Below, one piece after another: positions 32,401 through 41,174 of a stretch of 64,000 nucleotides of DNA. This stretch comes from Malikia sp. (GTDB taxonomy: Bacteria; Pseudomonadota; Gammaproteobacteria; Burkholderiales; Burkholderiaceae_C): the NCBI RefSeq assembly GCF_028687635.1, contig NZ_JAQTZS010000004.1, forward strand, positions 1-64,000, given 5' to 3'. The notes beneath the pieces are model-generated. The model was not told the DNA's origin. It worked only from the letters and a program-made list of their open reading frames with translations, and made no database searches. The stretch's first letter is position 1, and the number at the start of each line of letters is the position of its first letter. Both the position numbers and the translations under genes were made by a program.

Positions 32401-34834
32401 GGTTTACCCGTCGACGCTGCCGGGCGAGCCGCTCGAGCGCCACCAGGTTGACGGCGGGACGCTGCACGACTGGCTGAGCCGCCAGTGCCCGAGCTATCGC
32501 GCCGGCGCGCAGCAGCCGATATCGGCATCCGTCGACGGCCAGGTCGTGCCGCCTGAGCAGTGGCAAGCCCTGGAGCTGACCGGTCAGACCGTCGAGCTGC
32601 GGCCGAACCCGCGCGATGGCGCCACGGCGCTCTACATCATCGCCGGGGTGCTGCTGGCACCGACCGTGCTCAAGCTGTTCATGCCTGGCATGCCGAGCAT
32701 GGCCAACGGCCAGCAGGGCCGGCAGCTGCAGTCGGCCAGCCTGCAGGCCAACACGCCGCGCTTGAACCAGGTCATCCCGGAGATAGCCGGCCGGTACCGC
32801 GTCTACCCGGACTACCTGTGCCAGCCGCGCCGCCGCTTCGTCGACACGCGCACCGAGGCGATCGACGCGATGCTGTGCATCGGCCGCGGCGAGTTCGAGA
32901 TCGACCCCGACGAGATCTACATCGGCGAGACGCCGTTGTCGACCCTGGGCGACGAGGTCAGCTATCAGATCTTCGGCCCGGGCCAGACGGTCACGGGCCA
33001 CGCCGCACACCAGAACTGGTACAACCTGCCCGAAGTCGGATCGACCCGCGCCGGCGCCGGCCTGCGCTTGATCGACGAAGACCCCGCGACGCCAACCGGC
33101 TCGCCGTCTACGATCACCGGATCGGCTGCGCCGTCGCTGCTGTATGCGACCACGCCCGTGACCTGGGCGGTCGACGGCGACTCGGTCACGCTCAACGCTA
33201 ACTACCTCGACGCCGCCGCGCTGCTGCCCGCCATCGAGGCGCAGCTCGACCCGCAGCGGCTGGCGGCGGCCATCGATGCGTCCGGCCGGCTGGTCATCAG
33301 TTCCCGCTACCCGTACACCGGCCAGCCGCTGACGCTGACCGGCAGCACGGGCGCGACCTTTGGCGCCGCGCCCGTGCTGGTGACCGGTCAGATCACGCTT
33401 GGCCTGTGGCTGGGGCCGTTCCGCCTGGCGCCGGCCAACGAGGTTGCAAGCCAGATCGAGTACGACGTCTTCGCGCCCAGCGGCCTAGGCCGGGTGGAAG
33501 ACAGCGGCGCCATCTCTGAGCGCACGCGCCGGATCGAATTGCAGTACCGCGTTGCCGGTGGCGCCTGGACCTCGATCTACCAGGACCTCACCGGCGCGTC
33601 GCGCGACCAGATGGGCTGGACATTCGCCACCACCTTGCCAGCTGCCCATGCCAATGTCGACGTGCGCATGCGCCGCCTGGGCGTTGAGAGCATCGACATC
33701 AAGGATCTGGACCGGCTCGAGTGGTACGGCATGCGCTGCCTGCTCGAGTCGCCATCCAGCTATGCCGGCGTCACAACCATGGCCGTCACCGTGCGCGGCT
33801 CTGACCGCATCAGCGCCAACACCGAGAACAAGATCAGCCTGATCGCCACGCGCAAGCTGGGCGGCGTCGCGACGCGCGACATCGACGACTGGGTTCGCTA
33901 CGTGTGCGCGGACATCGGCTACTCGGCCAGCGACCTGGACGAATCCGAGCTGTCCGCGCTGGCGGCCGTGTGGAGCGCCCGCGGCGACCGCTTCGACCAT
34001 GTCACGCTGGACCAGACCACGGTCAAGGATGCGCTGGCCACCGCGCTGCGCGCTGGCTTTGCCGAGCTGACCATCGACGCCGGCAAGATCAGGCCCGTGC
34101 GCGACCAGACCCGCGCCACCTTCGAGCACCTCTACACCCCGCAGAACATGGTGTCGGTGCTGCGCCGCCAGTTCACCGCCTACGACCCGGACGACTACGA
34201 CGGCGTCGACGTCGAGTACGTCAGCTCGACCACCTGGGAGCAGGAGACGGTGCAATGCCGCCTGCCAGGCGACCAGGGCTTACGGGTCGAGAAGATCCGG
34301 CTCGAAGGCGTGACCGACCGCACGCGAGCCTGGCGCATCGGCATGCGGCAGCGCCGCGCCCATGTCTACCGGCGCAAGACTTACACGTTTTCGACCGAGT
34401 GGGACGCCCTGAACAGCCGCTACCTGAGCTACTGCGCCGTGTCCGATGACGTGCCGGGCTACGGCCAGTCGGCGCTCCTGACCGGCTACAGCAGCGTGAC
34501 GGGCGGCTTGCTGCTGCGCGCGTCCGAGCCGTTGACCTGGGTGACCGGTGCCAGCCATGTGATCGCGCTGCGCCGGCCCGACGGCACGCTGTCCGGCCCG
34601 CACGCGGCAACCCGCGTCGACGACTACCAGGTGCAGATCGCGGGCTCGCTTGACTTCACCCCGGTGACCAGCTGCGCCAGTGATCCGACCCACCTGCTGT
34701 TCGGCACCACGACCTCCTGGTCCTACCCGGTCCTGATTTCCGAGATCTCCCCCTCCGGCGACACCGTTGACGTGACAGCCGTGAACTACGACGCACGCGT
34801 GTACGCCGATGACGACAACTCTCCCTTCGTCTGA
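32387..34834 (+). CDS. Tail tip/host specificity protein (TipJ-like)
   Basis: 815 aa. N-terminal IEVYPSTLPGEPLERHQVDG, membrane-like VLLAPTVLKLFMPGMPS near residue 85 and the conserved PRLNQVIPEIAGRYRVYPDY near 125 are features of the gpJ/TipJ family. The C-terminal half is beta-rich, with fibronectin-like stretches. It overlaps the NlpC gene by 14 bp. It forms the tail tip and contacts the cell surface. Confidence 0.85.
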   Translation: MTTIEVYPSTLPGEPLERHQVDGGTLHDWLSRQCPSYRAGAQQPISASVDGQVVPPEQWQALELTGQTVELRPNPRDGATALYIIAGVLLAPTVLKLFMPGMPSMANGQQGRQLQSASLQANTPRLNQVIPEIAGRYRVYPDYLCQPRRRFVDTRTEAIDAMLCIGRGEFEIDPDEIYIGETPLSTLGDEVSYQIFGPGQTVTGHAAHQNWYNLPEVGSTRAGAGLRLIDEDPATPTGSPSTITGSAAPSLLYATTPVTWAVDGDSVTLNANYLDAAALLPAIEAQLDPQRLAAAIDASGRLVISSRYPYTGQPLTLTGSTGATFGAAPVLVTGQITLGLWLGPFRLAPANEVASQIEYDVFAPSGLGRVEDSGAISERTRRIELQYRVAGGAWTSIYQDLTGASRDQMGWTFATTLPAAHANVDVRMRRLGVESIDIKDLDRLEWYGMRCLLESPSSYAGVTTMAVTVRGSDRISANTENKISLIATRKLGGVATRDIDDWVRYVCADIGYSASDLDESELSALAAVWSARGDRFDHVTLDQTTVKDALATALRAGFAELTIDAGKIRPVRDQTRATFEHLYTPQNMVSVLRRQFTAYDPDDYDGVDVEYVSSTTWEQETVQCRLPGDQGLRVEKIRLEGVTDRTRAWRIGMRQRRAHVYRRKTYTFSTEWDALNSRYLSYCAVSDDVPGYGQSALLTGYSSVTGGLLLRASEPLTWVTGASHVIALRRPDGTLSGPHAATRVDDYQVQIAGSLDFTPVTSCASDPTHLLFGTTTSWSYPVLISEISPSGDTVDVTAVNYDARVYADDDNSPFV

Positions 34835-34846
34835 AAAGGCCCCCTG

Positions 34847-35383
34847 ATGACGACCTACAACACCGGCAACGCGATCGGCAGCACTGATGCGCGCGATCTG
34901 TATGACAACTCGCAGAATTTGGATCACTTGGTCAACAGCACGAGCGCGACCTACTCTGACCGGAAAGGCGTCACGCGCTGCACGCTGGCTGGAATTCAAA
35001 GCGCTGTTAAAGACGTCTTTTCTGATGTTGATGCATCTGTCTCGAAGAAGATGACGGATGTTGATTCGGTTCTCGCCTCAAAGATTACCGAGCTGGATTC
35101 GATAATTTCGTCCCAGTTCAATCTTTCTGCCGCGACCGCATGGTCATACAAGATCGGCGCCACCCCAGGCACATCGGAAGGTCAGACAACGTTCAGCGGT
35201 CTTGATCTCGCAGAGGGAAACGTCGAGGTGTTCTACAACGGAATTCGACTCTATTCACCCGATGACTACAGCCATACCAATAGCGCGTTGACGCTGGCGG
35301 CTCCATGCGTCAGTGGCGATATCGTGGTGATCAACAACTTCCGCTATCCAGTGACGGTGATTGATGGGGGTTACTACGCATGA
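34847..35383 (+). CDS. Tail fibre protein, 178 aa
   Basis: Opens TTYNTGNAIGSTDARDLYDN, which is the common N-terminal module of proteobacterial phage tail fibres. A coiled-coil segment (FSDVDASVSKKMTDVDSVLA) and a beta domain follow. It ends VIDGGYYA, a motif shared with the next two proteins. From here to about 38700 the base composition is visibly less GC-rich than the rest of the prophage. Confidence 0.75.
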   Translation: MTTYNTGNAIGSTDARDLYDNSQNLDHLVNSTSATYSDRKGVTRCTLAGIQSAVKDVFSDVDASVSKKMTDVDSVLASKITELDSIISSQFNLSAATAWSYKIGATPGTSEGQTTFSGLDLAEGNVEVFYNGIRLYSPDDYSHTNSALTLAAPCVSGDIVVINNFRYPVTVIDGGYYA

Positions 35384-35598
35384 GCATCAGCAAGGCATTC
35401 ATTTTCGCGCAATTTTCAAATACTGGAGCTCCAGCTGCCATTTCGATTTCCGATGAAGGAACCCCTCTCGGCACTATCGTGAAGTCTCTCGACTTTCGTG
35501 GTAATCCGGTGCAGACAACAGCGGATGCACAGGGTAACGTTGTTGTGAATATTTCTTCCCCGCAGACCATCGATATCGTCGATGGAGGCAATTTCTAA
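35380..35598 (+). CDS. Small tail fibre-associated protein, 72 aa
   Basis: Coupled by ATGA to the preceding gene. Content GTPLGTIVKSLDFRGNPVQT and NVVVNISSPQTIDIVDGGNF. Its C-terminal IVDGGNF repeats the ending of its neighbours. Probably a structural partner in the fibre; not a known family. Confidence 0.6.
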   Translation: MSISKAFIFAQFSNTGAPAAISISDEGTPLGTIVKSLDFRGNPVQTTADAQGNVVVNISSPQTIDIVDGGNF

Positions 35599-35621
35599 CA
35601 TCAATTTTCAGGAAAAATTCC

Positions 35622-36788
35622 ATGGCAATCATCAAAGTCAAGCGCCGCGCAGCAGGCGGAGCCGCAGGCGCACCGACCACCCTCAATTCTGGCGAGCCGG
35701 CGTTCAACGAAGTCGATGACGTCTTGTACCTGGGCACCGGAGACAACGGATCGGGCGGCGCCACCAGCATCAAGGCGATTGCCGGTCTGGGCGCTTTCGT
35801 CGATAAAAGCACCGATCAGACGGTCGCTGGCATCAAGACGTTCTCCAGTAGCCCCGTGGTTCCCACTCCTGCCACGTCGGACAGCAGCACGAAAGCGGCT
35901 AGCACGGCGTTCGTGAAAGCCCAGGGCTACATCGCTGGCAACCAGAGCATCACCGTCGGCGGTGATGTGACAGGCTCGGGCACCACTTCCATCACCCTGA
36001 CGCTGAAGAATACCGGATCGGCAAGCACCTACACCAAGGTGACGACCGATGCCCAGGGTCGCGTGACCGCTGGCGCATCTCTGGCCGCAACCGACATCCC
36101 GACCCTGACGGCAACGAAGATCAGCGATTTCGACACGCAAGTTCGCACATCTCGCCTGGATCAGATGGCTGTTCCGACTGCGGCCGTCAGCCTGAACTCG
36201 CAGAAGATCACCAACCTGGCCGATCCGACCGCCGCCCAAGATGCCGCCACCAAGTCCTATGTCGATGGCGTTGCGCAGGGATTGGACATCAAGCACAGCG
36301 TCGTGGCAGCGACCACGGCCAATATCACGCTCTCCGCCCCCCAGACGATTGATGGTGTGGCAGTTGTGGCCGGTGATCGAGTGCTGGTCAAGGACCAGAC
36401 TACCGCCAACCAGAACGGCATCTATGTCGTCAATGCAGCCGCCTGGACACGATCCGCTGATACCGACGCATGGACGGAACTGGTGTCGTCATTTGTCTTC
36501 GTCGAGAAAGGTACGGCCAACTCCGATAGCGGGTGGGTCTGCACAGTCGATTCGGGCGGAACGCTAGGCACCACGGCCGTCACTTGGTCACAGTTCTCTG
36601 GTGCGGGTCAGATCACTCCAGGCAACGGCTTGACGAAGAACGGCAACACGCTTGATGTGGTCGGAACAACGAACCGCATCACGGTCAATCCCGACAGCAT
36701 TGACATTGCCAGCACATACGCCGGTCAGACCTCGATCACGACGCTGGGCGTTGTCACCACCGGCACCATCGACGGCGGCACTTTCTAA
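35622..36788 (+). CDS. Tail fibre protein, 388 aa
   Basis: N-terminal module MAIIKVKRR...GEPAFNEVDDVLYLGTG, then collagen-free repetitive beta regions (QTVAGIKTFSSSPVVPTPAT, NSQKITNLADPTAAQDAATK) typical of phage fibres. A middle region (APQTIDGVAVVAGDRVLVKD, NGIYVVNAAAWTRSADTDAW) is common in fibre and baseplate proteins. It ends GTIDGGTF. It may trimerise on the tail. Confidence 0.82.
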   Translation: MAIIKVKRRAAGGAAGAPTTLNSGEPAFNEVDDVLYLGTGDNGSGGATSIKAIAGLGAFVDKSTDQTVAGIKTFSSSPVVPTPATSDSSTKAASTAFVKAQGYIAGNQSITVGGDVTGSGTTSITLTLKNTGSASTYTKVTTDAQGRVTAGASLAATDIPTLTATKISDFDTQVRTSRLDQMAVPTAAVSLNSQKITNLADPTAAQDAATKSYVDGVAQGLDIKHSVVAATTANITLSAPQTIDGVAVVAGDRVLVKDQTTANQNGIYVVNAAAWTRSADTDAWTELVSSFVFVEKGTANSDSGWVCTVDSGGTLGTTAVTWSQFSGAGQITPGNGLTKNGNTLDVVGTTNRITVNPDSIDIASTYAGQTSITTLGVVTTGTIDGGTF

Positions 36789-36811
36789 GCATCTGAAAAG
36801 GAAAAACCGGA

Positions 36812-38248
36812 ATGGCTATTTTGAAAACGAAGCGTTCTACCGTAGCAGGGGTAATTCCGGCCGCATCCAGTATCGTGCTGGGTGAGCTAGCCCTCAATAC
36901 CGAGGACGGCCACCTCTATGCTGAGAAGCTGGACGGCACTACGGTGCAGCGAATTGGGACGACGGCAGATCGCGTTACATACATGCCGGCAGGAACTGGC
37001 GCAGTTGCAACGAATGTGCAGGAGAAGCTGCGGGAGATTTGTGATCTTATCACTTATACCCCAACCGCCAATATTGCTCTTATTCCACGGACAATTTCAT
37101 CTACTTTGTATTCCATAGGGGACTCACAGACTCGCGGGTCGAATGCAGCAATTGGTGTTTATTACACAGATGGCCTGGGAAGGCTTTTGCCTCAGTATCG
37201 ATGGCCACACATTGTGGCTGATCTGTTAGATAACGCCATGACTGTCAGTAATTTTGCCATTGGGGGTCAGCGCCTTGGGTGGAATGCAAGCGGAGGCGCC
37301 CAGTGGTCGATTTTCAACCAGATGGGTAACCTTGGACCGTATGCTGGGGCTGCAGAAGCGCCTTACGTCATCTGTGTGATGGGTGGGTGGAACTCAGTCA
37401 ACCCGTATTCGACCACAGAGGAATTTTACAAGATCGTTAGGCGCTCACACGAGGCTAACATTGCGCGCCTGCTGGTAGACCATTGGGGAGGAATTTCCCA
37501 TCTCGGGTGGGCCGATCCTATTTTGGGCGGAAAAGGAGTTGGATCAACCCCAGGATTTGTCACGACGGCCGGTCTATCAGAATCAATTCAAGATACTGTA
37601 GCCACGGACAAAATGTCTTTCAATCCGTTCTACTATGGAGATACAACTGGTGGTAGATGGGTCACAAGACTAACAAACGGTCAGTATTCGCAGATCACAC
37701 TGAGCAACCAAAGGTCGTGTGCTGTATTCCTTGAGACTGACCCGTCATTACAGGGTATTGCCACGATCACGGTAAATGGTGCTACGGTGGCTACCGTAAA
37801 CTGCTACTGGACCAGCGCATTCAACGATGACCGATGGCCTATGGTGGTGTGGATTGAAAACCTCCCAGCGTCTGCCAACATTCGTGTAACGTGCGAGGTT
37901 GGCGGAACGAAGTCCGTTCGTCTTCTGGCGTTTGGCTGGTGTGGAAAAGATTCCGGGGTAGCGCGCCGCCGGACTATCATCTATGGATCAACTGTTGCTA
38001 ACTCGGCGAACCAGCATGATCCTGCTGTGCTTTACACATGCGCGAAGCAAACGGAAGCTGCTGTTGGAATGTTCTCAGAATACGGGGTTCTGTTTGCAAA
38101 CGCATTCAATAGCTGGGTTGAGGCAGAGGATCAGGAGTCGCAAGACATAAGCCACCTTACGCCAGCTGGAAATATTCGAGTGGCAAAATCATTTTTGATG
38201 GCCAAACCGGTCCATTTCATGCCATCGACCTCGTTCATTAAATTGTGA
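36812..38248 (+). CDS. Tail spike with SGNH/GDSL-hydrolase-like domain
   Basis: 478 aa. The first 45 residues (MAILKTKRS...GELALNTEDGHLYAEK) are similar to the start of the preceding fibre, suggesting a shared particle-binding module. Then an SGNH hydrolase pattern: block I SIGDSQTRG (Ser about 105), block II Gly in NFAIGGQRLG, block III GGWNSVN, and block V DISHLTPAG (Asp445, His448) near the C-terminus. Such enzymes de-acetylate surface polysaccharides. Composition is AT-richer than the phage core. Confidence 0.75.
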   Translation: MAILKTKRSTVAGVIPAASSIVLGELALNTEDGHLYAEKLDGTTVQRIGTTADRVTYMPAGTGAVATNVQEKLREICDLITYTPTANIALIPRTISSTLYSIGDSQTRGSNAAIGVYYTDGLGRLLPQYRWPHIVADLLDNAMTVSNFAIGGQRLGWNASGGAQWSIFNQMGNLGPYAGAAEAPYVICVMGGWNSVNPYSTTEEFYKIVRRSHEANIARLLVDHWGGISHLGWADPILGGKGVGSTPGFVTTAGLSESIQDTVATDKMSFNPFYYGDTTGGRWVTRLTNGQYSQITLSNQRSCAVFLETDPSLQGIATITVNGATVATVNCYWTSAFNDDRWPMVVWIENLPASANIRVTCEVGGTKSVRLLAFGWCGKDSGVARRRTIIYGSTVANSANQHDPAVLYTCAKQTEAAVGMFSEYGVLFANAFNSWVEAEDQESQDISHLTPAGNIRVAKSFLMAKPVHFMPSTSFIKL

Positions 38249-38709
38249 TGACCAATACAACCATGCGACGACATCAACGCCAAAAATTCACCGATGGATT
38301 TCGAGCCGCTCTGTTTGATAGCGACTTGATCAGCACGCGCCTGGCGCTGGCGACCGCTGAAATGTGCTGGGCTATCATGCTGTTTTGGCCGGGAAACACT
38401 TTCGAGCGGCCGACATATACAGTCATGAGTCACGTCGCGCCGGAGATAGCCTGGGCAATTGCCTTCCTTGTAACATCAATCGTGCAATTATCAATCGTGG
38501 TCTATAACGCCTACCGCGAGCCATGGGCGCATTGCTTTGCGGCCTGGAATGCCTGTATTTGGGGATATACCGTGGTGGCGATGCTGCTATCGGTCTACCC
38601 GCCGCCAGCAGCCATTGGTGGTGAGCTGGCACTCATGATCAGCGCGATCTGGATCTGGCTGCGGCCCATCATCATGCGACATGGGGAAAGGCTGCACCAT
38701 CATGCGTGA
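38248..38709 (+). CDS. Membrane protein, about four helices, 153 aa
   Basis: Hydrophobic segments near residues 30-50, 65-85, 95-115 and 120-140 (e.g. IAWAIAFLVTSIVQLSIVVY, CIWGYTVVAMLLSVY). It directly follows the spike gene and precedes the lysis genes. It may be part of the lysis cassette or a moron. ATG at 38248 overlaps the preceding stop (TGATG). Confidence 0.65.
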   Translation: MTNTTMRRHQRQKFTDGFRAALFDSDLISTRLALATAEMCWAIMLFWPGNTFERPTYTVMSHVAPEIAWAIAFLVTSIVQLSIVVYNAYREPWAHCFAAWNACIWGYTVVAMLLSVYPPPAAIGGELALMISAIWIWLRPIIMRHGERLHHHA

Positions 38710-38992
38710 GAAAGACGATCAGATAGAAGAACTGACGCGCGCGGTGCATCAGCTGCAACAAGCTGTTCAGCGGCTCGAAACGGCACTGCCGCGCAACGAT
38801 TTGGGTCTGCCTGATGCGGATGGGCATCGCCAATACCACGCCGGCAAGATCCGGCAGGCCGGCGAAATCAAGGGCTATCAGACCGCCGTGACACAGAAGA
38901 TTCTGCTGGGCCTGGTGGGTGTTGTCATGGCGGCCCTGGCATCGGGTTTCTGGCAGCAGGTGACCGAGCAGATCAAGGCGGTGACGCCATGA
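38702..38992 (+). CDS. Coiled-coil, single-TM protein (lysis-associated)
   Basis: 96 aa: an N-terminal coiled coil (DDQIEELTRAVHQLQQAVQR), a linker, then one C-terminal membrane helix (ILLGLVGVVMAALASGFW). The layout resembles XhlA-type lysis accessory proteins and holin-associated proteins. It overlaps the preceding gene by 8 bp. Confidence 0.65.
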   Translation: MREKDDQIEELTRAVHQLQQAVQRLETALPRNDLGLPDADGHRQYHAGKIRQAGEIKGYQTAVTQKILLGLVGVVMAALASGFWQQVTEQIKAVTP

Positions 38993-39042
38993 ATCCAATC
39001 TTTTACGCAATGATTTTCAATTGGTGGAGGCTGTGGAAATGA
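38989..39042 (+). CDS. 17-residue ORF linking two lysis genes
   Basis: MNPIFYAMIFNWWRLWK. Its ATG overlaps the upstream stop (ATGA) and its TGA overlaps the holin start (ATGA). The peptide is hydrophobic and aromatic with basic residues near the end. It may couple translation or be a tiny membrane peptide. No ribosome binding site of its own. Confidence 0.4.
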   Translation: MNPIFYAMIFNWWRLWK

Positions 39043-39206
39043 AGACATATCTGATCAATCGCGCCCGCGAGGCTTCGACCTGGCGCGGCCTGATCCTGAT
39101 CGCCGCCGCCATCGGCGTGCCAGTCGCGCCCGATCTGGCCGAGGCCATCGTGTCGGCCGGCCTGGGCCTGGCCGGCCTGGTTGGCGTGCTGGTGGCTGAC
39201 CGATGA
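39039..39206 (+). CDS. Holin-like protein, 55 aa
   Basis: Basic start MKTYLINRAREASTWR followed by two short hydrophobic segments (GLILIAAAIGVPVAP and AIVSAGLGLAGLVGVLVA), as in small phage holins. GGAGG lies 8 nt upstream of the ATG. It is directly ahead of the endolysin, overlapping it by four bases. It would form membrane lesions that release the endolysin. Confidence 0.75.
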   Translation: MKTYLINRAREASTWRGLILIAAAIGVPVAPDLAEAIVSAGLGLAGLVGVLVADR

Positions 39207-39757
39207 CGCCGCTGACTGCCAAGCAACTGCAGGCTGCCACGGGCTGCACACCGGAGCGCGCCGTGCGCTGGCTGCCGCATATCGAGCGCGCCTGCACGCT
39301 CTACGACATCACCAGCTCTAGGCGGCTGGCCGCCTTCCTGGCGCAGATCGGCCACGAATCCGGTCGCCTGCGCTACGTGCGCGAGATCTGGGGTCCGACC
39401 AAGGCCCAGGCCGGCTACGAGGGCCGGGCCGACCTGGGAAACCGTCTGCCTGGCGACGGCCAGCGTTTCATGGGGCGCGGGCTGATCCAGATCACCGGGC
39501 GCTTCAACTACCGCGCGCTATCGGCAGGGCTGAAGCTGGTGCGCAAGGATGCGCCCGACTTCGAGCGCACCCCCGAGCTGCTTGAGCAGCCGGAATGGGC
39601 CGCGCTGTCTGCTGCCTGGTACTGGCACAGCCGCAGCTTGTCTGCGCTGGCCGATGCCGGGGACTTCGAGCGCATCACGCGCAAGATCAACGGCGGGCTG
39701 AATGGGCAGGCTGAGCGGGTGGCGCTGTATGGCGCGGCGATGAATGCGCTGGCGTGA
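39203..39757 (+). CDS. Endolysin, glycoside hydrolase family 19
   Basis: 184 aa. The catalytic acid region FLAQIGHESGRLRYVREIW and the GH19 stretch FMGRGLIQITGRFNYRALS are clear, followed by AWYWHSRSLSALAD and ITRKINGGLNG. It cuts the glycan chain of peptidoglycan. No signal peptide, so export depends on the holin. No Rz/Rz1 spanin pair is seen behind it. Confidence 0.92.
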   Translation: MTPLTAKQLQAATGCTPERAVRWLPHIERACTLYDITSSRRLAAFLAQIGHESGRLRYVREIWGPTKAQAGYEGRADLGNRLPGDGQRFMGRGLIQITGRFNYRALSAGLKLVRKDAPDFERTPELLEQPEWAALSAAWYWHSRSLSALADAGDFERITRKINGGLNGQAERVALYGAAMNALA

Positions 39758-39783
39758 CCAGCAGCCGCCCGACCCACCCCAGC

Positions 39784-41160
39784 TCAAACCGCCATGCTCA
39801 TCTGGCGCTGATCTACCGGCGCACCGCGCAGCGCGTACCCCCTGCTCTGGCGCGCGATCACGCCGTCACGCTCAAGCTCCTGCAGATAGCCGCGCACGAT
39901 GTCGGTTCCGCCGCCCTGGGCGGCCTGGATCGCCCGGATCGATGGCGTCAGCGTGCCGGCCTGCACCGCATCGCGGATGCGGCGGTAGCGGTAGCCGTCC
40001 TCGGCGCCTACGCCCGAGTCGCGCTTGTGCCCCACTTCGACCGGAGCCGAGCGCGGCTTGCGCGGCGCGGCCCGGCGCTTGGCCGGCGCCTGCTCGACTG
40101 CACCGCCCGACCCGTCCGACGACTGCACCGGATTCGGTGCGGTCTCGTTCGGCTGGGACTGCACCGAAACAGGTGCAGTGCGTGTGCCAGGCGTATGCAC
40201 CGAATCCGGTGCGATCGGTGCGGCAGGCGCGGTGGCGACCGGCGCAGAGTAGCTGGCGGCAGGGTAGGCCGGTGCAGTCACGGACATGACCGGCGCCGCG
40301 AAAGCCGCCGCCGGGATGGCCGCTGCCGGCACGCCGGCTGCCGCCCAGCGCCGGGCTGCAGAGTAGGGCGGGGTGACCTGGTCGACGATGCGGTGCGGTG
40401 CAATCGCGCCAGCCGCTGCCGAGGCTGGTGCAGTCGCCGCGCGCGCCGCCGTCGCATGGCTACGCGCGATGCCGACCAGCAGACCGCCGACGCTGACCGC
40501 TGCCACGCCGGCCAGGATGAAGGCCACCGCGCCGGCCGCGCTGAACAGCTGCACGCCGCCATTCCCCAGCACGCCGACTGCGGTCGGGCGGCGCTGTGCC
40601 TGGGCGCGTGCCAGCTCGGCGATCAGTGGGGCGGTTTGGGCCTCCAGGTCGGCGGCATCGCGGATCGAGCGCGCACCGTCGGCGCGGCTGTCGGCAATCC
40701 AGCTGCGGGCCGATTTCGCGCCGGCTTCGCGCAGCGAGGCAGCGGTGCTGCGGGCTGTTGCGATCTGAGCCTGCAGCTGCTGCACCCGGCTTTCAGCACC
40801 TTCGGCCAGCGTCTCGGCACTGCGAGCCAGGACCACCTTGGTCGTGTACACGGTGACGATCTCCAGCAGCAGCAGCGCCAGGGCGCAGGCGCTCAGCATC
40901 CGGCGCGCGGTGCGAAAGCGATCGTGGCGCAGCAGGGCGGCGGCAAAGAAGAAGGCCAGGTGCGCGACCACGGCCAGGATGCCGTACCAGGTGCGCAGCT
41001 GTCGCGCTTCGAGGTCCGGCTCGATGCGGCCCAGACCGATGATGTAGAACTGCCCGTTCACCCACGAAATGCTCAGACCGAGCGCGAGCAGTGCCAGGCC
41101 GATCAGGGTGTACGCGCCCGGGCGCAGGTGGATGCGGCTTTCGATGTCATGCGTGTTCAT
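39784..41160 (-). CDS. Membrane protein with C-terminal winged-helix-like domain, 458 aa
   Basis: Three membrane helices near residues 17-36, 60-80 and 88-108, a coiled coil at about 115-190, a fourth helix near 205-232, an Ala/Pro-rich linker (235-370), a basic stretch (AKRRAAPRKPRSAP) and a C-terminal fold YRRIRDAVQAGTLTPSIRAI...IVRGYLQELERDGVIARQSR that reads as a winged helix. This suggests a DNA-binding domain tethered to the inner membrane. Last gene of the leftward operon under the C4-like RNA. No family known to me. Confidence 0.72.
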   Translation of the reverse strand: MNTHDIESRIHLRPGAYTLIGLALLALGLSISWVNGQFYIIGLGRIEPDLEARQLRTWYGILAVVAHLAFFFAAALLRHDRFRTARRMLSACALALLLLEIVTVYTTKVVLARSAETLAEGAESRVQQLQAQIATARSTAASLREAGAKSARSWIADSRADGARSIRDAADLEAQTAPLIAELARAQAQRRPTAVGVLGNGGVQLFSAAGAVAFILAGVAAVSVGGLLVGIARSHATAARAATAPASAAAGAIAPHRIVDQVTPPYSAARRWAAAGVPAAAIPAAAFAAPVMSVTAPAYPAASYSAPVATAPAAPIAPDSVHTPGTRTAPVSVQSQPNETAPNPVQSSDGSGGAVEQAPAKRRAAPRKPRSAPVEVGHKRDSGVGAEDGYRYRRIRDAVQAGTLTPSIRAIQAAQGGGTDIVRGYLQELERDGVIARQSRGYALRGAPVDQRQMSMAV

Positions 41161-41174
41161 GGTGCTCTCCCGGA

